The notes under the pieces: generated by a model
Databases searched by the model: none
Told to the model about the DNA's origin: nothing
What the model saw: the letters and a program-made list of their open reading frames with translations, nothing else
Program-made: the position numbers and the translations under genes
Source: UMGS1649 sp045604405
Lineage (GTDB): Bacteria > Bacillota > Clostridia > TANB77 > CAG-465
Reading direction: 5' to 3'
Length of the DNA: 49,514 bases
Assembly: GCA_045604405.1 (NCBI GenBank)
Contig: JAZUNZ010000006.1
Location: 1 to 49,514, forward strand
Shown: positions 14,696 to 22,828 of the stretch, in pieces
How the letters are laid out: each line of letters starts with the position of its first letter
Position numbering within the stretch: the stretch's first letter is position 1

Positions 14696-16027
14696 ATGAG
14701 TTTAATAAATTCAATGATAAAAACATACAAAGGAAACAGATTAAATCGAGAACAAATAAAAAAATTACAATATAAAAGACTAAAAAAACTTGTAGAGTAT
14801 GCTAGTAAGAATAGCCCGTATTTTAAAGAACTATATACAGGAATAGGTGAAAAGTTCAAGTTAGAAGAACTACCTACAACAAATAAAATAGAAATGATGA
14901 AACACTTTGATAGATGGCTTACTGATAGTAATATTAATATGAAAAGAATTGAAGAATTTACTAGTGACATAGAAAATATAGGTCGCATGATTGATGGAAA
15001 ATATTTGATATTTAAAACATCTGGTTCAACCGGAAATCCTGCAACAATATTATACGATAAGCAAAATATAGATGTTGCATCTGCTGTTGCTGCATTTAGA
15101 ACTTTTGCTAGAAAAGAAGATTTTAAAGCTTTTATGAAAAATGGAAAGAAAACGGCAGGAGTTTTTGCAAACTATGGTTTTTATTTAGCATGTGGCATGT
15201 CTAGATATTTGCAAATACAAATGCCAAAAAAGAAAAATAAAATAACTATTGATGTCAATGCACCAGAAGAACAAATTATAAAAGAATTAAATGAGTTTGA
15301 CCCCGCAATGTTAAGTGGCTATCCATCAAATCTCGCCTTGCTTGCTAGTTTTAATGAACTTGTAATAAAACCAAATGTGGTAATTACAGGTGGAGAACTT
15401 TTAACGGATGAGATTAGAAAAAAACTAGAAGATAAATTTAAGTGTTATGTTCAGACACACTACTCATGCACAGAAGCAGGGGAAATTGCTTGTGAATGTT
15501 CTGAAAAACATTTACACATAAACGAGGATTGGGTAATTGTAGAGCCGGTTGATGTAAACAATAATCCTATTGGATATGGTGTTCGTTCAGATAAAGTTTT
15601 AATTACAAACTTATCAAATTATATTCAACCATTTATAAGATATGAATTAACAGATCGAATTATTGTTCATAACGATAAATGCAAATGTGGAAAGAATACT
15701 TGTTGGTTAGAAATAGAGGGAAGAACAGATGATATATTAGAATTTGACAATGATATTTTAATTGCGCCTATGTCTTTTTATAAAATATTGCAAGAAATAA
15801 AAGAAATTTCTAGATTTCAATTAGTTCAAAAGTCGCATCAAAAATTAGAATTAAGAATAGATGCACAAAAAAGAGAATTGGCATTTGAAAAAGCAAAGAC
15901 ATATTTACAAGAATTTTTTAATAGCAAAAATGTTTCCGATATTGAAATATTTTTATCAGACGAACTTCCACAAGTAAATAAGATAAGTGGTAAATTTAAT
16001 CATATATATAAAGATTTTGAAAAATAA
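14696..16027 (+). CDS. PaaK-like adenylate-forming enzyme (phenylacetate-CoA ligase family)
   Basis: This 443-residue protein of the AMP-forming ligase superfamily has the ATP-binding loop TSGSTGNPATI near residue 105, the family motif around YSCTEAGEIACEC, PFIRYELTDR, and a cysteine cluster CKCGKNTC before EGRTDDI, all typical of PaaK/CapK-type enzymes. It should activate a carboxylic acid as an acyl-AMP and pass it to CoA or another thiol; the acid is unknown. No CoA-pathway or nonribosomal-peptide neighbours are present. I chose the ATG because AAGGGG stands 8 bases before it; a GTG 9 bases upstream overlaps that site. A TATAAT at 14662-14667 is a likely -10 with a weak -35. Confidence 0.85.
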   Translation: MSLINSMIKTYKGNRLNREQIKKLQYKRLKKLVEYASKNSPYFKELYTGIGEKFKLEELPTTNKIEMMKHFDRWLTDSNINMKRIEEFTSDIENIGRMIDGKYLIFKTSGSTGNPATILYDKQNIDVASAVAAFRTFARKEDFKAFMKNGKKTAGVFANYGFYLACGMSRYLQIQMPKKKNKITIDVNAPEEQIIKELNEFDPAMLSGYPSNLALLASFNELVIKPNVVITGGELLTDEIRKKLEDKFKCYVQTHYSCTEAGEIACECSEKHLHINEDWVIVEPVDVNNNPIGYGVRSDKVLITNLSNYIQPFIRYELTDRIIVHNDKCKCGKNTCWLEIEGRTDDILEFDNDILIAPMSFYKILQEIKEISRFQLVQKSHQKLELRIDAQKRELAFEKAKTYLQEFFNSKNVSDIEIFLSDELPQVNKISGKFNHIYKDFEK

Positions 16028-16080
16028 AATAGTGTCTTAAAAACTAAAACAACATATAGTACGCAATAATTATTAATAAA

Positions 16081-16120
16081 GCTGTGTTAACTATTTAAAA
16101 ACCTAAATAGATAACACAGC
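16081..16120. terminator. Bidirectional terminator between converging genes
   Basis: A long stem GCTGTGTTAACTATTT / AAATAGATAACACAGC (one interruption) closes both the PaaK-like gene and the minus-strand asd. Confidence 0.88.
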
Positions 16121-16126
16121 TACTAC

Positions 16127-17107
16127 TTATTTATTTAATAATTTTTCTAGTATTTGAACTGCATTTGAAGCGGCGCCTTTTCTAATGTTATCTGCAACAA
16201 CCCACATATTAATACCATGCTCTACAGAATCATCACGTCTTATTCTTCCAACAAATACTTCATCTTTACCGTCTGCAAAAGCATTTAAAGGATACATGTT
16301 AAATCTTATATCATCTAAAACTACAATTCCATTAAAGCGTGAAAGCTCTTGTTTTAATTCTTCCATATTAAAAGGTCTTTCTAGTTCTACATTAATACTT
16401 TCACTGTGACAATTCATAACAGGTACTCTAACACATGTAGCAGTAACTTTAAGATTAGGAAGATTTAGTATTTTTCTAGATTCATTAATCATTTTAAGTT
16501 CTTCTTTTGTATAACCATTTTCCTCAAAACTATCTATGTGAGGAAGACAATTGTTATATATTTTATGAGGGAATTTATTTTCTTTAAGACCTTTTGAAGT
16601 ATTTATCAAATCATCAATACCTTTTTTTCCTGCACCGGATACAGCTTGGTAAGTAGAGTAGACCACTCTTTTTAAACCATACTTTTTATTAAGTACATAT
16701 AAAGGAAGCATTGCTTGTATTGTAGAGCAGTTAGGATTAGCTATGAGCTTAGCATCCTTTATAGCTTCAAAATTTACTTCAGGAACAATGAGTGGCACAT
16801 CTTCATCCATCCTAAAGGCACTGCTATTATCTATAACTGTAGTACCATAATTTACAAACTCTTTAGCATATTCTTTAGAAATACTACCACCTGCAGAAAA
16901 TAACGCATAAGTAAATTTATGTTTAGGAGTCTCATGAGTTAGTTCTTCAACAACATATTCTTTATCCATAAAAGCTACTTTCTTACCTTTAGAATTTTTA
17001 GAAGCAAAGAGATAGTATTCATCTATATTAAGCTTCTTTTCTTCTAATACTTTTAAAAACATACTACCAACAAGACCGGTAGCGCCAACAATTGCACATG
17101 ATACCAT
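16127..17107 (-). CDS. asd: Aspartate-semialdehyde dehydrogenase
   Basis: This 326-residue enzyme reduces aspartyl-4-phosphate to aspartate semialdehyde with NADPH, the branch point to lysine/diaminopimelate, threonine and methionine. It starts with the NADP-binding motif GATGLVG (about residues 8-14) and has the catalytic cysteine in NPNCSTIQ (C127) and the conserved GAGKKG and RVPV segments. The length is standard. The ATG at 17107 is chosen because AGGGTG lies 6 bases before it; a GTG at 17116 falls inside that ribosome site. The ribosome site itself is buried in a perfect 11-bp hairpin (17114-17140). The gene follows the rluA-type gene on the same strand; no other aspartate-pathway genes adjoin it. 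Confidence 0.95.
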   Translation of the reverse strand: MVSCAIVGATGLVGSMFLKVLEEKKLNIDEYYLFASKNSKGKKVAFMDKEYVVEELTHETPKHKFTYALFSAGGSISKEYAKEFVNYGTTVIDNSSAFRMDEDVPLIVPEVNFEAIKDAKLIANPNCSTIQAMLPLYVLNKKYGLKRVVYSTYQAVSGAGKKGIDDLINTSKGLKENKFPHKIYNNCLPHIDSFEENGYTKEELKMINESRKILNLPNLKVTATCVRVPVMNCHSESINVELERPFNMEELKQELSRFNGIVVLDDIRFNMYPLNAFADGKDEVFVGRIRRDDSVEHGINMWVVADNIRKGAASNAVQILEKLLNK

Positions 17108-17113
17108 AAAAAT

Positions 17114-17140
17114 CACCCTAAAATATTATATTTTAGGGTG
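17114..17140 (-). promoter_or_regulatory. Hairpin overlapping the asd ribosome site (terminator or attenuator)
   Basis: CACCCTAAAAT / ATTTTAGGGTG form a perfect 11-bp stem with a 5-base loop. On the minus strand the 3' arm contains the asd ribosome site and is followed by ATTTTT and then the asd ATG. It could end the upstream rluA-type transcript and hide the asd start on readthrough mRNA. A TATAAT lies within it (17130-17125 on the minus strand). Confidence 0.75.
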
Positions 17141-17164
17141 GTAGGTTATATTACACAATACAAG

Positions 17165-18088
17165 TTAGTCACATATAACTTTTTGTATTTTTTCTAGAGC
17201 TTGCGAAACTATATCTATATTAACTTCATTTAAGTAGTTTAGAGGAGAACTTGGGTCAAAAGAGAATATATATTTTGATGCAAACAGCATCTGAGAAGTT
17301 ACTTTAAACTTGTTGTTTATCTCATTTGTTGAATATTTTGAATCGCCAATTACAGGGTGGTTTAAATATTTCATATGAGCTCTAATTTGATGAGTCCTTC
17401 CTGTATGTAACGTTACATTTATTACAGAACAATTTTTATTTTTAATATATTTTATTATGTTATATTCTGTAATACAAGATTTTGCACCTTTAGCCATTTT
17501 GTCTATAACTTTTGCAAATCCTGTTTTTTCATCTTTTAAAATATAATGTGAAAGATAGGCGTGAGGCTGTTCAAGTTTTCCATGTACTAAAGCAACATAT
17601 GACTTTGTTATTTGATTTTTTTTGAAAGCGTCAAGGAGTTCTTTGTAAGCTACATCATTTTTGGCAAAGATTACAAGCCCTTCGGTATTTGTATCTAGTC
17701 TATGACAAATAACAAGATTATTATTTTGCTTATCTTGTTTTACTAATTCATCAAAATATGGTACGAGTTCGTTTTTAGGTTGTTTATTACCTGCTTCGTA
17801 GTTAGATTGAACTCCCTTAGGTTTATATGCAACAAGTATATTATTGTCCTCGTATGCATAATATATATCTTGAGACAAGCCAAATAAGATGTTGTCTGGA
17901 AGATATACTTTTACAACATCATTTATATTTACGACATAATCTTTGTTTACTCTTATATCATTTACCTTAACATCTTTTATTCTAAATGCTTTGTTTAGTG
18001 AGCTTATAGAAAGATGGGGAAATTGTTTTTTAATCACAGAGTAAACATCCTTGTTTTCTTGTTTTTTAGATATAGTAAATTGTTTCAT
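17165..18088 (-). CDS. RluA-family 23S rRNA/tRNA pseudouridine synthase (first of two)
   Basis: This 307-residue enzyme has the RluA catalytic motif HRLDTNTEG, with the nucleophilic aspartate at D132, preceded by an S4-like N-terminal region and followed by GRTHQIRAH, the second family motif. It isomerises specific uridines in structured RNA; the exact site cannot be told from sequence. The start is taken as the ATG at 18088, which has no ribosome site. The promoter -10 TATAAT ends 6 bases upstream, so transcription should begin on the ATG itself (leaderless mRNA). An upstream TTG at 18103 would fall inside the promoter. Confidence 0.92.
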   Translation of the reverse strand: MKQFTISKKQENKDVYSVIKKQFPHLSISSLNKAFRIKDVKVNDIRVNKDYVVNINDVVKVYLPDNILFGLSQDIYYAYEDNNILVAYKPKGVQSNYEAGNKQPKNELVPYFDELVKQDKQNNNLVICHRLDTNTEGLVIFAKNDVAYKELLDAFKKNQITKSYVALVHGKLEQPHAYLSHYILKDEKTGFAKVIDKMAKGAKSCITEYNIIKYIKNKNCSVINVTLHTGRTHQIRAHMKYLNHPVIGDSKYSTNEINNKFKVTSQMLFASKYIFSFDPSSPLNYLNEVNIDIVSQALEKIQKVICD

Positions 18089-18094
18089 AAAAAT

Positions 18095-18154
18095 ATTATA
18101 CAATTTAATAAGTATAATTGCAAGCTTGCAATGTGGCTATGTTTAGTATATAAT
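18095..18154. promoter_or_regulatory. Back-to-back divergent promoters sharing a 16-bp palindrome
   Basis: Minus strand, for the rluA-type gene: TTGCAA (18123-18118), 17-base spacer, TATAAT (18100-18095). Plus strand, for ppa: TTGCAA (18126-18131), 17-base spacer, TATAAT (18149-18154). The two -35 boxes lie inside a perfect palindrome ATTGCAAGCTTGCAAT (18117-18132). Confidence 0.88.
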
Positions 18155-18177
18155 GTAGACGTTAAGAGGTGGTTTAA

Positions 18178-18711
18178 ATGTCTAATATATGGCATGATAT
18201 GAATAGTAATAGAATAAAACCAGAAAAGTTTTATACGTTTATAGAGATACCAAAAGGAAGTAAAAATAAATATGAATTAGATAAAGAAACAGGAGTACTA
18301 GTTCTAGACAGAGTTTTGGGCGCTTCTGTACAATATCCAGCAAATTATGGCTTTATACCAAAAACGCTTGCAGAAGATAGCGATGCAGTAGACGTATTAG
18401 TTTTGTGTCAAGAAACAATACCAGCAGGCTGTTTAGTTGAGACTAAACCTATAGGCGTTATGCTTATGAGCGATGATGGTAAAATAGATGAAAAGATAAT
18501 AGCAGTAGCTGTTAAAGATTTAGTATATTCAAGTTATAACAGTCTTGAAGAGCTACCAGAACATATTATACTTGAGATAGAACATTTCTTTAATATATAC
18601 AAGGAGTTTGAAACTAAGGAAACAACTATAGAAGGCTTTAAAGGAAAAGACGTTGCAATAAAAACTATAGAACAAGGTCTTCAAAGATATGAAAAAACTT
18701 TTAGGGGGTAA
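18178..18711 (+). CDS. ppa: Family I inorganic pyrophosphatase
   Basis: This 177-residue soluble enzyme hydrolyses pyrophosphate to two phosphates, pulling biosynthetic reactions forward. Family I signatures are present: IEIPKGSKNKYELDKETG near residue 22, YPANYGFIP, and the metal-binding DxDxxD motif as EDSDAVDVLVL. The length is normal for the bacterial hexameric enzyme. Ribosome site GAGGTGG precedes the ATG. The TTG start of the next gene lies only two bases after the stop, indicating co-translation. It is one of three distinct pyrophosphatase-type genes in this window. Confidence 0.93.
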   Translation: MSNIWHDMNSNRIKPEKFYTFIEIPKGSKNKYELDKETGVLVLDRVLGASVQYPANYGFIPKTLAEDSDAVDVLVLCQETIPAGCLVETKPIGVMLMSDDGKIDEKIIAVAVKDLVYSSYNSLEELPEHIILEIEHFFNIYKEFETKETTIEGFKGKDVAIKTIEQGLQRYEKTFRG

Positions 18712-18713
18712 AC

Positions 18714-21254
18714 TTGGAACAAGAATACATAGTTAAACCAATGAAAAAAATAACAGGCATGTTAGATATACTAATATGTCTTTTACTCTTTATATCAGCA
18801 CTGTACAAGGGGGGCTTTTACAAAGAGGACAGCCTTTTTGTAAGCATGATAGTTTGTATGTTAGGTCTTATATGCCTTAGCGTAAAAATAGTTTTAAATA
18901 TTAGAGACAATAGAAAGATTATAAAAAGCAAATTGGAAACAATAGTAGACATATGCGTAATGCTTATGCCGATTGCATATTTTTTACCAGTTGTTTTTGG
19001 AAAAGCGGCAAGCAGGGAGTCTGCAATATTTGAAACTATACGATATGTTAACTTTGCCATAATTTATTTTATAGTACGAACGACCTGGAATAAAAAAATA
19101 TATTTAACATCAATAGTTATAATAGGAATAATACTTGCAGCACTTGGAATAGATGAAATAACATATAGAGCGATTGGAGGCTTTTTAGAACCTTTATCTA
19201 TAACTTATCTTTCAGAGAGCAACTTGAAAATATCTTCAACATTACAATATGCAAATATAACAGGCTTGTTCATGTTAATAGCATGCACAATAGTACAAAG
19301 TAAGCTTATAAACAATGTACCAATGTTAGAGAAAAAAAGCCCTCTAAGATTTAAACTGTTAGTTATAGCAGAACTATTTAGTTTGATTTTACTTCAAAGC
19401 GCTATAGTGCTAACAACTTCAAGAATGAATACTTTGCTTACAATAATAATAAGCATAATTTACTGTGTATACTGTGTAAAAGAGAACAAGAAGAAATCTG
19501 CTCTAATGATAATTTTAATGTTATTTGCAGCCTTTGTACTTGTAACTAGTATAGACTCATATTTATTGGTACAAAACAATTTTATGATATGCTTTACATA
19601 TTTAATTACGCTTGCTCTTATTGCTATAGGTATAATGTTAAGCACTAGACTTAGAGTGGTTAATAGTTGTGATAGAAGTACTTTAAAGGCTAAACCAAAG
19701 TTGTTAATTGCAATAACAACAATTGTTTTAATAGTTGTAGTTATAATATTAACCACACCTGAGGGGCTAAGAGTAAATGATAAAACAAATGAAGGAAGTA
19801 CAGTTACAAGAAACATCTATACTAATATAGAAAAGACTATGGATTTGAATGTTGATTTAGATTTTAATAGAAACAATAAATTTGTGTTAGATCTTTACGA
19901 AGTGGATGCAGATTTTAACAAGAATATAGTGGTAAGTATAACAGAACAAGGTTTAGAGCAAGATACTATTTCTAGAAAAATTAATTTATCCCAAGATACT
20001 GAAAGCTTGTTACTTAGCTTTACAGCTATTGACTCGGACATTAGCATAGAAAGCTTTAAACTAAATGATAAAAAAATTACATTATCATATAAGTTTATAC
20101 CAGATACTATGATGTTTAGACTTAAAGACACATTAATTAAAGATTCAAACAACAGCTTGAGATTTACATATTATTTGGATGCACTTAAATTGTTTAATAA
20201 GTCTAAATTAATAGGTATTGGAGGAGAAGGATTTAAAGCCAGATATCAAGAGGTACAAACAGAAAACTATATTTCTTCAGAGGTACATAGCGTGCCGCTT
20301 CAAATACTTGTGGAATCAGGAATAATTGGGTTGGGAGCATTTTTAATAATAAGCGTTGCAACTTGCATAATAGTAATTAAACTGTGTAAAAACAAAACAG
20401 AAGATGCAACGCTATATGCGCTAATAATAATACCATTTATAGCAACAGCTACATTTGACTTAGTATTCTCCTTTGGAATCATGATTAATCTGTTTGCGAT
20501 TATATTAGGATTAATAATAGGTGAATACAAGAAGAACAATATATGGATGAAAGATAGATATGAGCTAGATAACAAGTCTACGCTTGGAATGCTAAAGATA
20601 GCTGCACTGTCAGTTAGTTTAATTTCGGTGTTTTTTGTAACTCTATACTCAGTTAATATATATAGGGCTAGTATGGTAATTGTTCCTGAAGCAAGTGACG
20701 ACCTAAATTCTTCGTATGAAAGAGTAGGCTTGCTAGAAAATAAAGCGGATTTGGACAAATATAATTTGTCATATTTAAATAGCTTGTTGGCACAATATGA
20801 TAATCATATTGAACTGTTAAACGATATATATCTTTTGACGCGCGATGAGCAAGAAAAGCTTCTTTTAAAAACGGATATTAATAACTATATAGCAAGACAA
20901 AAAGAAGTGGCAGATAGGATTATAGAATGTGAGTATTACAATAAATATGCTATAGATAAAGTAGCAAGATGTTATTTCAAACATTACATATCTTACGCAG
21001 ATTTATTTGACACAAATTTTAAAAATGATGAGATAGCATATGTTTTCTATGTGGGATATGGAATTAAACTTACAGATAGAATAACTGAAATTGGTAGGGT
21101 AAATAAACTGGCACATAATATGGCATATAGTATATATAACGAATATTTACCAGTAATAGAAAAACAAAATAAAATAATAAAAAGTGATCTTTTAGCTCAA
21201 GCGATAGAAGATATGAGGGAAAAGCAAGAAAAGTTAAGATTAAGCGTGGAATAA
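18714..21254 (+). CDS. O-antigen-ligase/Wzy-like polytopic membrane protein
   Basis: This 846-residue protein has about a dozen transmembrane helices with a large extracytoplasmic loop (about 360-500) and a helical C-terminal soluble region (about 650-846). The motif EVHSVPLQILVESGIIGLGAF after the loop is the conserved feature of the Wzy/WaaL (O-antigen ligase/polymerase) superfamily, where a histidine-containing outer loop acts on undecaprenol-linked glycans. It may polymerise or transfer a surface polysaccharide, or be a relative acting on teichoic-acid-like glycans. The TTG start is chosen because AGGGGG lies five bases before it, inside the end of ppa. It shares the ppa transcript and ends in a terminator overlapping its stop codon. 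Confidence 0.78.
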   Translation: MEQEYIVKPMKKITGMLDILICLLLFISALYKGGFYKEDSLFVSMIVCMLGLICLSVKIVLNIRDNRKIIKSKLETIVDICVMLMPIAYFLPVVFGKAASRESAIFETIRYVNFAIIYFIVRTTWNKKIYLTSIVIIGIILAALGIDEITYRAIGGFLEPLSITYLSESNLKISSTLQYANITGLFMLIACTIVQSKLINNVPMLEKKSPLRFKLLVIAELFSLILLQSAIVLTTSRMNTLLTIIISIIYCVYCVKENKKKSALMIILMLFAAFVLVTSIDSYLLVQNNFMICFTYLITLALIAIGIMLSTRLRVVNSCDRSTLKAKPKLLIAITTIVLIVVVIILTTPEGLRVNDKTNEGSTVTRNIYTNIEKTMDLNVDLDFNRNNKFVLDLYEVDADFNKNIVVSITEQGLEQDTISRKINLSQDTESLLLSFTAIDSDISIESFKLNDKKITLSYKFIPDTMMFRLKDTLIKDSNNSLRFTYYLDALKLFNKSKLIGIGGEGFKARYQEVQTENYISSEVHSVPLQILVESGIIGLGAFLIISVATCIIVIKLCKNKTEDATLYALIIIPFIATATFDLVFSFGIMINLFAIILGLIIGEYKKNNIWMKDRYELDNKSTLGMLKIAALSVSLISVFFVTLYSVNIYRASMVIVPEASDDLNSSYERVGLLENKADLDKYNLSYLNSLLAQYDNHIELLNDIYLLTRDEQEKLLLKTDINNYIARQKEVADRIIECEYYNKYAIDKVARCYFKHYISYADLFDTNFKNDEIAYVFYVGYGIKLTDRITEIGRVNKLAHNMAYSIYNEYLPVIEKQNKIIKSDLLAQAIEDMREKQEKLRLSVE

Positions 21255-21263
21255 ACCACGCTT
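21242..21263 (+). terminator. Intrinsic terminator overlapping the stop of the Wzy-like gene
   Basis: AAGCGTGG / CCACGCTT with a 6-base loop and a T run; the stop codon TAA is in the loop. Confidence 0.85.
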
Positions 21264-21269
21264 TTGCTT

Positions 21270-21298
21270 TTGACAAATCTGTATCTTTATTATATAAT
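21270..21298 (+). promoter_or_regulatory. Consensus sigma-A promoter of ymdB
   Basis: TTGACA (21270-21275), 17-base spacer, TATAAT (21293-21298): a perfect consensus. Confidence 0.9.
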
Positions 21299-21319
21299 TT
21301 TTAAAGAAGGAAGGATTAT

Positions 21320-22105
21320 ATGAAATTTTTAGTAATAGGAGATGTTGTTGGAAGTAGCGGAATGAACGCTATAAAAGAAAATGTTCCAACAATAATACAA
21401 CAAGAAAATGTAGATTTTGTAATAATAAATGGAGAAAATGCAACAGGTGGCAGAGGATTAAAGGAAAGAGAACTTTATGAGTTGTATAAAGTTGGAGCTG
21501 ATGTAGTTACTATGGGAAACCATATATATTACAGGAAAGAAGCGAAAATATTGTACAAGAATGAAGAGAGACTTTTAATACCGGCTAATGTTACAAATCT
21601 TGATGGAAAAGGCATGGTTGTTGTAGAGAAAAAAGGCGTAAAAGTTGGAGTAATAAATCTCATTGGCAAAGTACATATGGGAGAGATAAACAACGAATAT
21701 ATAACAGACCCGTTTAAAGAGGCAAAAAAACAAGTAGGCATTCTTAAACAGCAGAATGTAGATTATATATTTGTGGACTTTCATGCTGAAGCTACTGCTG
21801 AAAAAATAGCTATGGGAAATTACTTAAAAGAAGATGTAACTTGCGTATATGGAACTCATACTCACGTTCAAACAGCAGATGAGAAAATATTAGATACTGG
21901 CATGGCATACATAACAGATGTTGGCATGACAGGGCCAGATGACAGTGTGTTAGGATTAAAAACTGAAATAGCTGTTGCAAGATTTGTAACTGGAGAAAAG
22001 ATAAAATACGAGTGTAGCGACAATCCAGCAACGCTTCACGGAATAATAGTTGAGACTGACGATATAACAAAAAAAGCTATAAAAATTGAAAGATATAATA
22101 AGTGA
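21320..22105 (+). CDS. ymdB: YmdB-family metallophosphoesterase
   Basis: This 261-residue protein has the TIGR00282/YmdB signatures: GDVVGSSG at the N-terminus, INGENATGG, TMGNHIYYRKE, VDFHAEATAEK and YGTHTHVQTADE, which supply the binuclear metal ligands. The Bacillus subtilis homologue hydrolyses 2',3'-cyclic nucleotides and affects biofilm and motility decisions. In many Bacillota ymdB is followed by spoVS, as here, which supports the call. It is transcribed from its own consensus promoter. Confidence 0.95.
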   Translation: MKFLVIGDVVGSSGMNAIKENVPTIIQQENVDFVIINGENATGGRGLKERELYELYKVGADVVTMGNHIYYRKEAKILYKNEERLLIPANVTNLDGKGMVVVEKKGVKVGVINLIGKVHMGEINNEYITDPFKEAKKQVGILKQQNVDYIFVDFHAEATAEKIAMGNYLKEDVTCVYGTHTHVQTADEKILDTGMAYITDVGMTGPDDSVLGLKTEIAVARFVTGEKIKYECSDNPATLHGIIVETDDITKKAIKIERYNK

Positions 22106-22133
22106 AATATTTAGACAAAAACTGACAAAAGTA

Positions 22134-22162
22134 TTGCATAAAAATTTTTTATTAGATATAAT
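22134..22162 (+). promoter_or_regulatory. Sigma-A promoter of spoVS
   Basis: TTGCAT (22134-22139), 17-base spacer, TATAAT (22157-22162). In Bacillus subtilis spoVS is sigma-H-driven; here the boxes look like sigma-A. Confidence 0.8.
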
Positions 22163-22192
22163 TAGGTTGTATTAAGTACAAAGGAGGAAATT

Positions 22193-22462
22193 ATGGAAAT
22201 ATTAAAGGTGTCAGCTAAGTCAAGCCCTAATGGAGTGGCTGGAGCAATAGCAGGAATAGTCAAAGAAAATGGTAGAGTAGAAATGCAAGCAATTGGAGCG
22301 GGAGCTATAAATCAAGCGGTAAAAGCTGTAGCAATCGCAAGAGGGTTTATGGTACCTACAGGAATGGATATTTCTTGTACACCATGCTTTACAGAGGTTA
22401 TGATTGACGATTCGGAAAAAACAGGTATAAGATTTACAGTTGAAGCTAAGGAATTAGCTTAA
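22193..22462 (+). CDS. spoVS: Stage V sporulation protein S
   Basis: This 89-residue Alba-like protein is nearly canonical for SpoVS (MEILKVSAKSSPNGVAGAIAG, GAGAINQAVKAVAIARGF, DISCTPCFTEV). It is a small nucleic-acid-binding-type protein that affects sporulation and septation in Bacillus and is widely kept in Clostridia and some non-spore formers. AGGAGG precedes the ATG. Presence of spoVS suggests spore-forming ancestry but does not prove that the organism sporulates. It has its own promoter and terminator. Confidence 0.97.
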   Translation: MEILKVSAKSSPNGVAGAIAGIVKENGRVEMQAIGAGAINQAVKAVAIARGFMVPTGMDISCTPCFTEVMIDDSEKTGIRFTVEAKELA

Positions 22463-22489
22463 AGATTAACTGGTTGGAATATAATTTGG

Positions 22490-22519
22490 AAAGTGATAAG
22501 GTTTTTCCTTATCACTTTT
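22490..22519 (+). terminator. Intrinsic terminator after spoVS
   Basis: AAAGTGATAAGG / CCTTATCACTTT stem with a T5 loop and a T run. Confidence 0.92.
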
Positions 22520-22541
22520 TGATACAAAAGATTAAAAACAG

Positions 22542-22570
22542 TTGACAACAGCTTAAAATCTAGTTATAAT
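22542..22570 (+). promoter_or_regulatory. Consensus promoter of tRNA-Glu and the following RNA
   Basis: TTGACA (22542-22547), 17-base spacer, TATAAT (22565-22570), 13 bases before the tRNA. Confidence 0.9.
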
Positions 22571-22583
22571 ATATGTGCTAGAT

Positions 22584-22658
22584 GGCCCATTGGTCAAGCG
22601 GTTAAGACGCAGCCCTCTCAAGGCTGAATCATGGGTTCGATTCCCGTATGGGTCACCA
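22584..22658 (+). tRNA. tRNA-Glu (anticodon CTC)
   Basis: A 75-base cloverleaf with encoded CCA: acceptor GGCCCAT pairs with ATGGGTC, anticodon stem CAGCC/GGCTG with loop CTCTCAA giving anticodon CTC, and T-arm GGTTCGATTCC. It decodes GAG, a minor glutamate codon in such AT-rich genomes. Confidence 0.95.
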
Positions 22659-22681
22659 AAGTTAAATTTAATATAATATTA

Positions 22682-22768
22682 TAAAAAGTTTCTGAGGACG
22701 GAACTGGTAGCCGTAGCCCACCGAAAGGTGTAGGAGATGTGGGAGTACCACCCCACCTAAACTTTTTA
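22682..22768 (+). ncRNA. Unidentified compact structured RNA downstream of tRNA-Glu
   Basis: An 87-base segment between tRNA-Glu and a terminator is far more GC-rich than its surroundings and can fold fully. A 10-bp closing stem (22682-22691 with 22759-22768) encloses three hairpins: ACGG/CCGT with a 9-base loop (22698-22714), CACC-GAAA-GGTG with a GNRA tetraloop (22719-22730), and GTGGG/CCCAC with an 8-base loop (22739-22756). The loops of the first and third hairpins contain TGGTA and TACCA, complementary over 5 bp, so a kissing interaction is possible. It has no reading frame of note and should be co-transcribed with the tRNA. I do not recognise it as 5S, SRP, tmRNA, 6S, RNase P or a riboswitch class I know. 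Confidence 0.65.
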
Positions 22769-22771
22769 TTT

Positions 22772-22796
22772 AAAAGGTGTCGTACGACACCTTTTT
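22772..22796 (+). terminator. Strong intrinsic terminator after the structured RNA
   Basis: A perfect palindrome (arms AAAAGGTGTC / GACACCTTTT around GTAC) followed by T and C/T bases. Confidence 0.95.
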
Positions 22797-22799
22797 CTA

Positions 22800-22828
22800 T
22801 TGTAAAATAACGTTATCTATGATATCAT
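22800..22828 (+). promoter_or_regulatory. Probable promoter of the phosphohexomutase operon
   Basis: TTGTAA (22800-22805), 17-base spacer, TATCAT (22823-22828) preceded by TGA. It would give a leader of about 158 bases (22835-22992), in which I see AT-rich sequence but no recognisable riboswitch or upstream reading frame. Confidence 0.5.

Noticed and set aside
22690..22735. Hammerhead ribozyme (CTGAGGA and GAAA are present)
   Set aside because: The GAAA is closed as a tetraloop by CACC/GGTG and no stem II joins it to CTGAGGA, so the core cannot form.
22682..22768. 5S rRNA, SRP RNA or T-box element downstream of tRNA-Glu
   Set aside because: It is too short for 5S, has no SRP tetraloop region (GGAAG...AGCAG), and no synthetase gene follows to make a T-box leader meaningful.
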